Assembly (NCBI GenBank): GCA_964019695.1
Contig: OZ026515.1
Coordinates: forward strand, 41,903,994 to 41,967,993
DNA from: Loripinus fragilis
Lineage: Eukaryota > Mollusca > Bivalvia > Lucinida > Lucinidae
DNA: 64,000 nucleotides
Reading direction: 5' to 3'
The notes under the pieces are model-generated. The model saw nothing but the letters and a program-made list of their open reading frames with translations, was not told the origin of the DNA and did no database searches. Within the stretch, counting starts at the first letter, position 1. Every line of letters starts with the position of its first letter. The translations under genes and the position numbers were made by a program. Shown here one piece after another: positions 63,277 through 64,000 of this stretch.

Positions 63277-63892
63277 TTAACCCTTAAAGCTGCATACTCT
63301 GTAACTATGAACATTTTTCGAAAAAAATATTTTCTTTTTAAATCATTTGCAAAAGTAGAATAAAGTTATGTTGTCACAATAAATCTAATTTCTACAGTTG
63401 AAAACTGCATGAAAAAGTGAATTATTTTATAAAAACAGGTGTATTTTCTCTTGTTTGTAATTATTTGCGTCCCTCCAATAATTCTAGACAGTTAATTTTT
63501 ACATAAATGCTGTTGTTTTGGCACTAATTATTTGTTAATTATTACGAAAAAGGTAACATGTATACCTGAATTTTAGTCTTTTTACTGTGTTCTTGAAAAA
63601 GAGAAACATTATTTTTAAAATGAAAATATCAAAAGTTACAGATTATGCAGCTTTAAAGCGCGAATCGCAACAAAAGTGGTCTGTTTTTCTTTTCTGCTGA
63701 AATGTTTAAGAAGCCTCTATGGCAAACAGTGTGGACCAAGATCCGACTGCTCCTGTAGGAACAGTCTGTTCTGGGTTCACGACGTTTGCTTCTATACTTA
63801 ATTCGTCAGTAATGTTGGGCAATAATTTGCAGTAGACAACTTCAGCAGACGACATTTTCAGATGCTTTTTTTCTTGGCGCTTTAAGGGTTAA
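63277..63892. mobile_element. F2 MITE interrupted by a TTAA MITE
   Basis: Outer ends TTAACCC (63277) and GGGTTAA (to 63892). The expected TTAACCCTTAA-GCGC end is split at its internal TTAA by the F3 element 63284-63656. The outer interior after the insert is normal F2 (CGAATCGCAACAAAAGT onward). Confidence 0.93.
63284..63656 (+). mobile_element. TTAA-target MITE (F3), nested in F2
   Basis: Ends TTAAAGCTGCATA-TCTGTAA and inverse, duplicated TTAA at 63284-63287 and 63653-63656. Full-length homologue of 55325-55660. The ends and TTAA target fit piggyBac-like or Kolobok-type mobilisation. Confidence 0.94.
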
Positions 63893-64000
63893 TCATCATT
63901 TTGGTAGAAAACATGGCCCAATCTTTTTTTCATATTATGTAAATTATATTCACAGATGCTTATAAATTGACGAAACAGATGATACAAAAGCTGAAATATT

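Noticed and set aside
58136..64000. Search for SLC5 exon 6 downstream of 58135
   Set aside because: No stretch with acceptor, donor and the expected D-[IL]-[FY]-[AS]-GA continuation was found. The sequence is mobile elements and AT-rich DNA.

Overview
This is a eukaryotic, AT-rich, transposon-dense genomic window. It most likely comes from a bivalve mollusc, with an imparidentian clam (Mercenaria, Mya or Dreissena type) as best guess. The basis is the class of short palindromic transposons, tRNA-derived SINEs with (AACC)n or (TTTG)n tails, LINE ends with ACTT/CTGT tails and degenerate ~165-bp arrays. The species is inferred, not proven. No prokaryotic operon, CRISPR array, rRNA or intact transposase gene was found.

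Host gene: I can support one host gene, on the + strand. It is the 5' part of a sodium/solute cotransporter of the SLC5 family (SGLT/SMIT type). Five coding exons lie at 38867-38950, 43119-43190, 49779-49883, 51843-51902 and 58031-58135. All end in GT donors, start after AG acceptors and are phase 0. Together they give 142 codons that run colinearly through the N-terminal fifth of the family. The rest of the gene lies beyond the right edge. The GSEHF motif favours the myo-inositol (SMIT; SLC5A3/SLC5A11) subgroup over glucose carriers.

Left region, 1-38 kb (5' flank): repeats only. It holds a ~715-746-bp tandem array (3310-5130), LINE fragments (7072-8440 minus; 21440-22011 plus), a decayed LINE ORF1 (18410-20940), a ~1.05-kb TA-target transposon present twice (9148-10195 and 36836-37882), and a 2.6-kb element bounded by inverted GTCGTTTCGCCCC arrays (14400-17034). 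It also has two SINE copies with clean target duplications (15881-16190 minus; 32698-33024 plus). A 5.8-kb composite (24983-30784) has inverted CTCACCTG-type ends, contains ~165-bp repeats, and is interrupted by a long-TIR element with TA duplication (29194-30210). A 34-bp minisatellite capped by a palindrome lies at 35818-36040.

Right region, 38-64 kb (introns 1 to 5): the introns are filled with non-autonomous DNA transposons, often nested. Two inverted copies of an AAGGACCTCGGACA-ended element (A 54041-55768; B 59837-62539) act as empty sites for each other. Comparing them exposes four later insertions, including a 417-bp near-perfect foldback with a 5-bp target duplication and a TTAA-target MITE. 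The same TTAA MITE also sits inside another MITE at 63277-63892. Two MITEs end only 35 and 24 nt upstream of exons 3 and 4.
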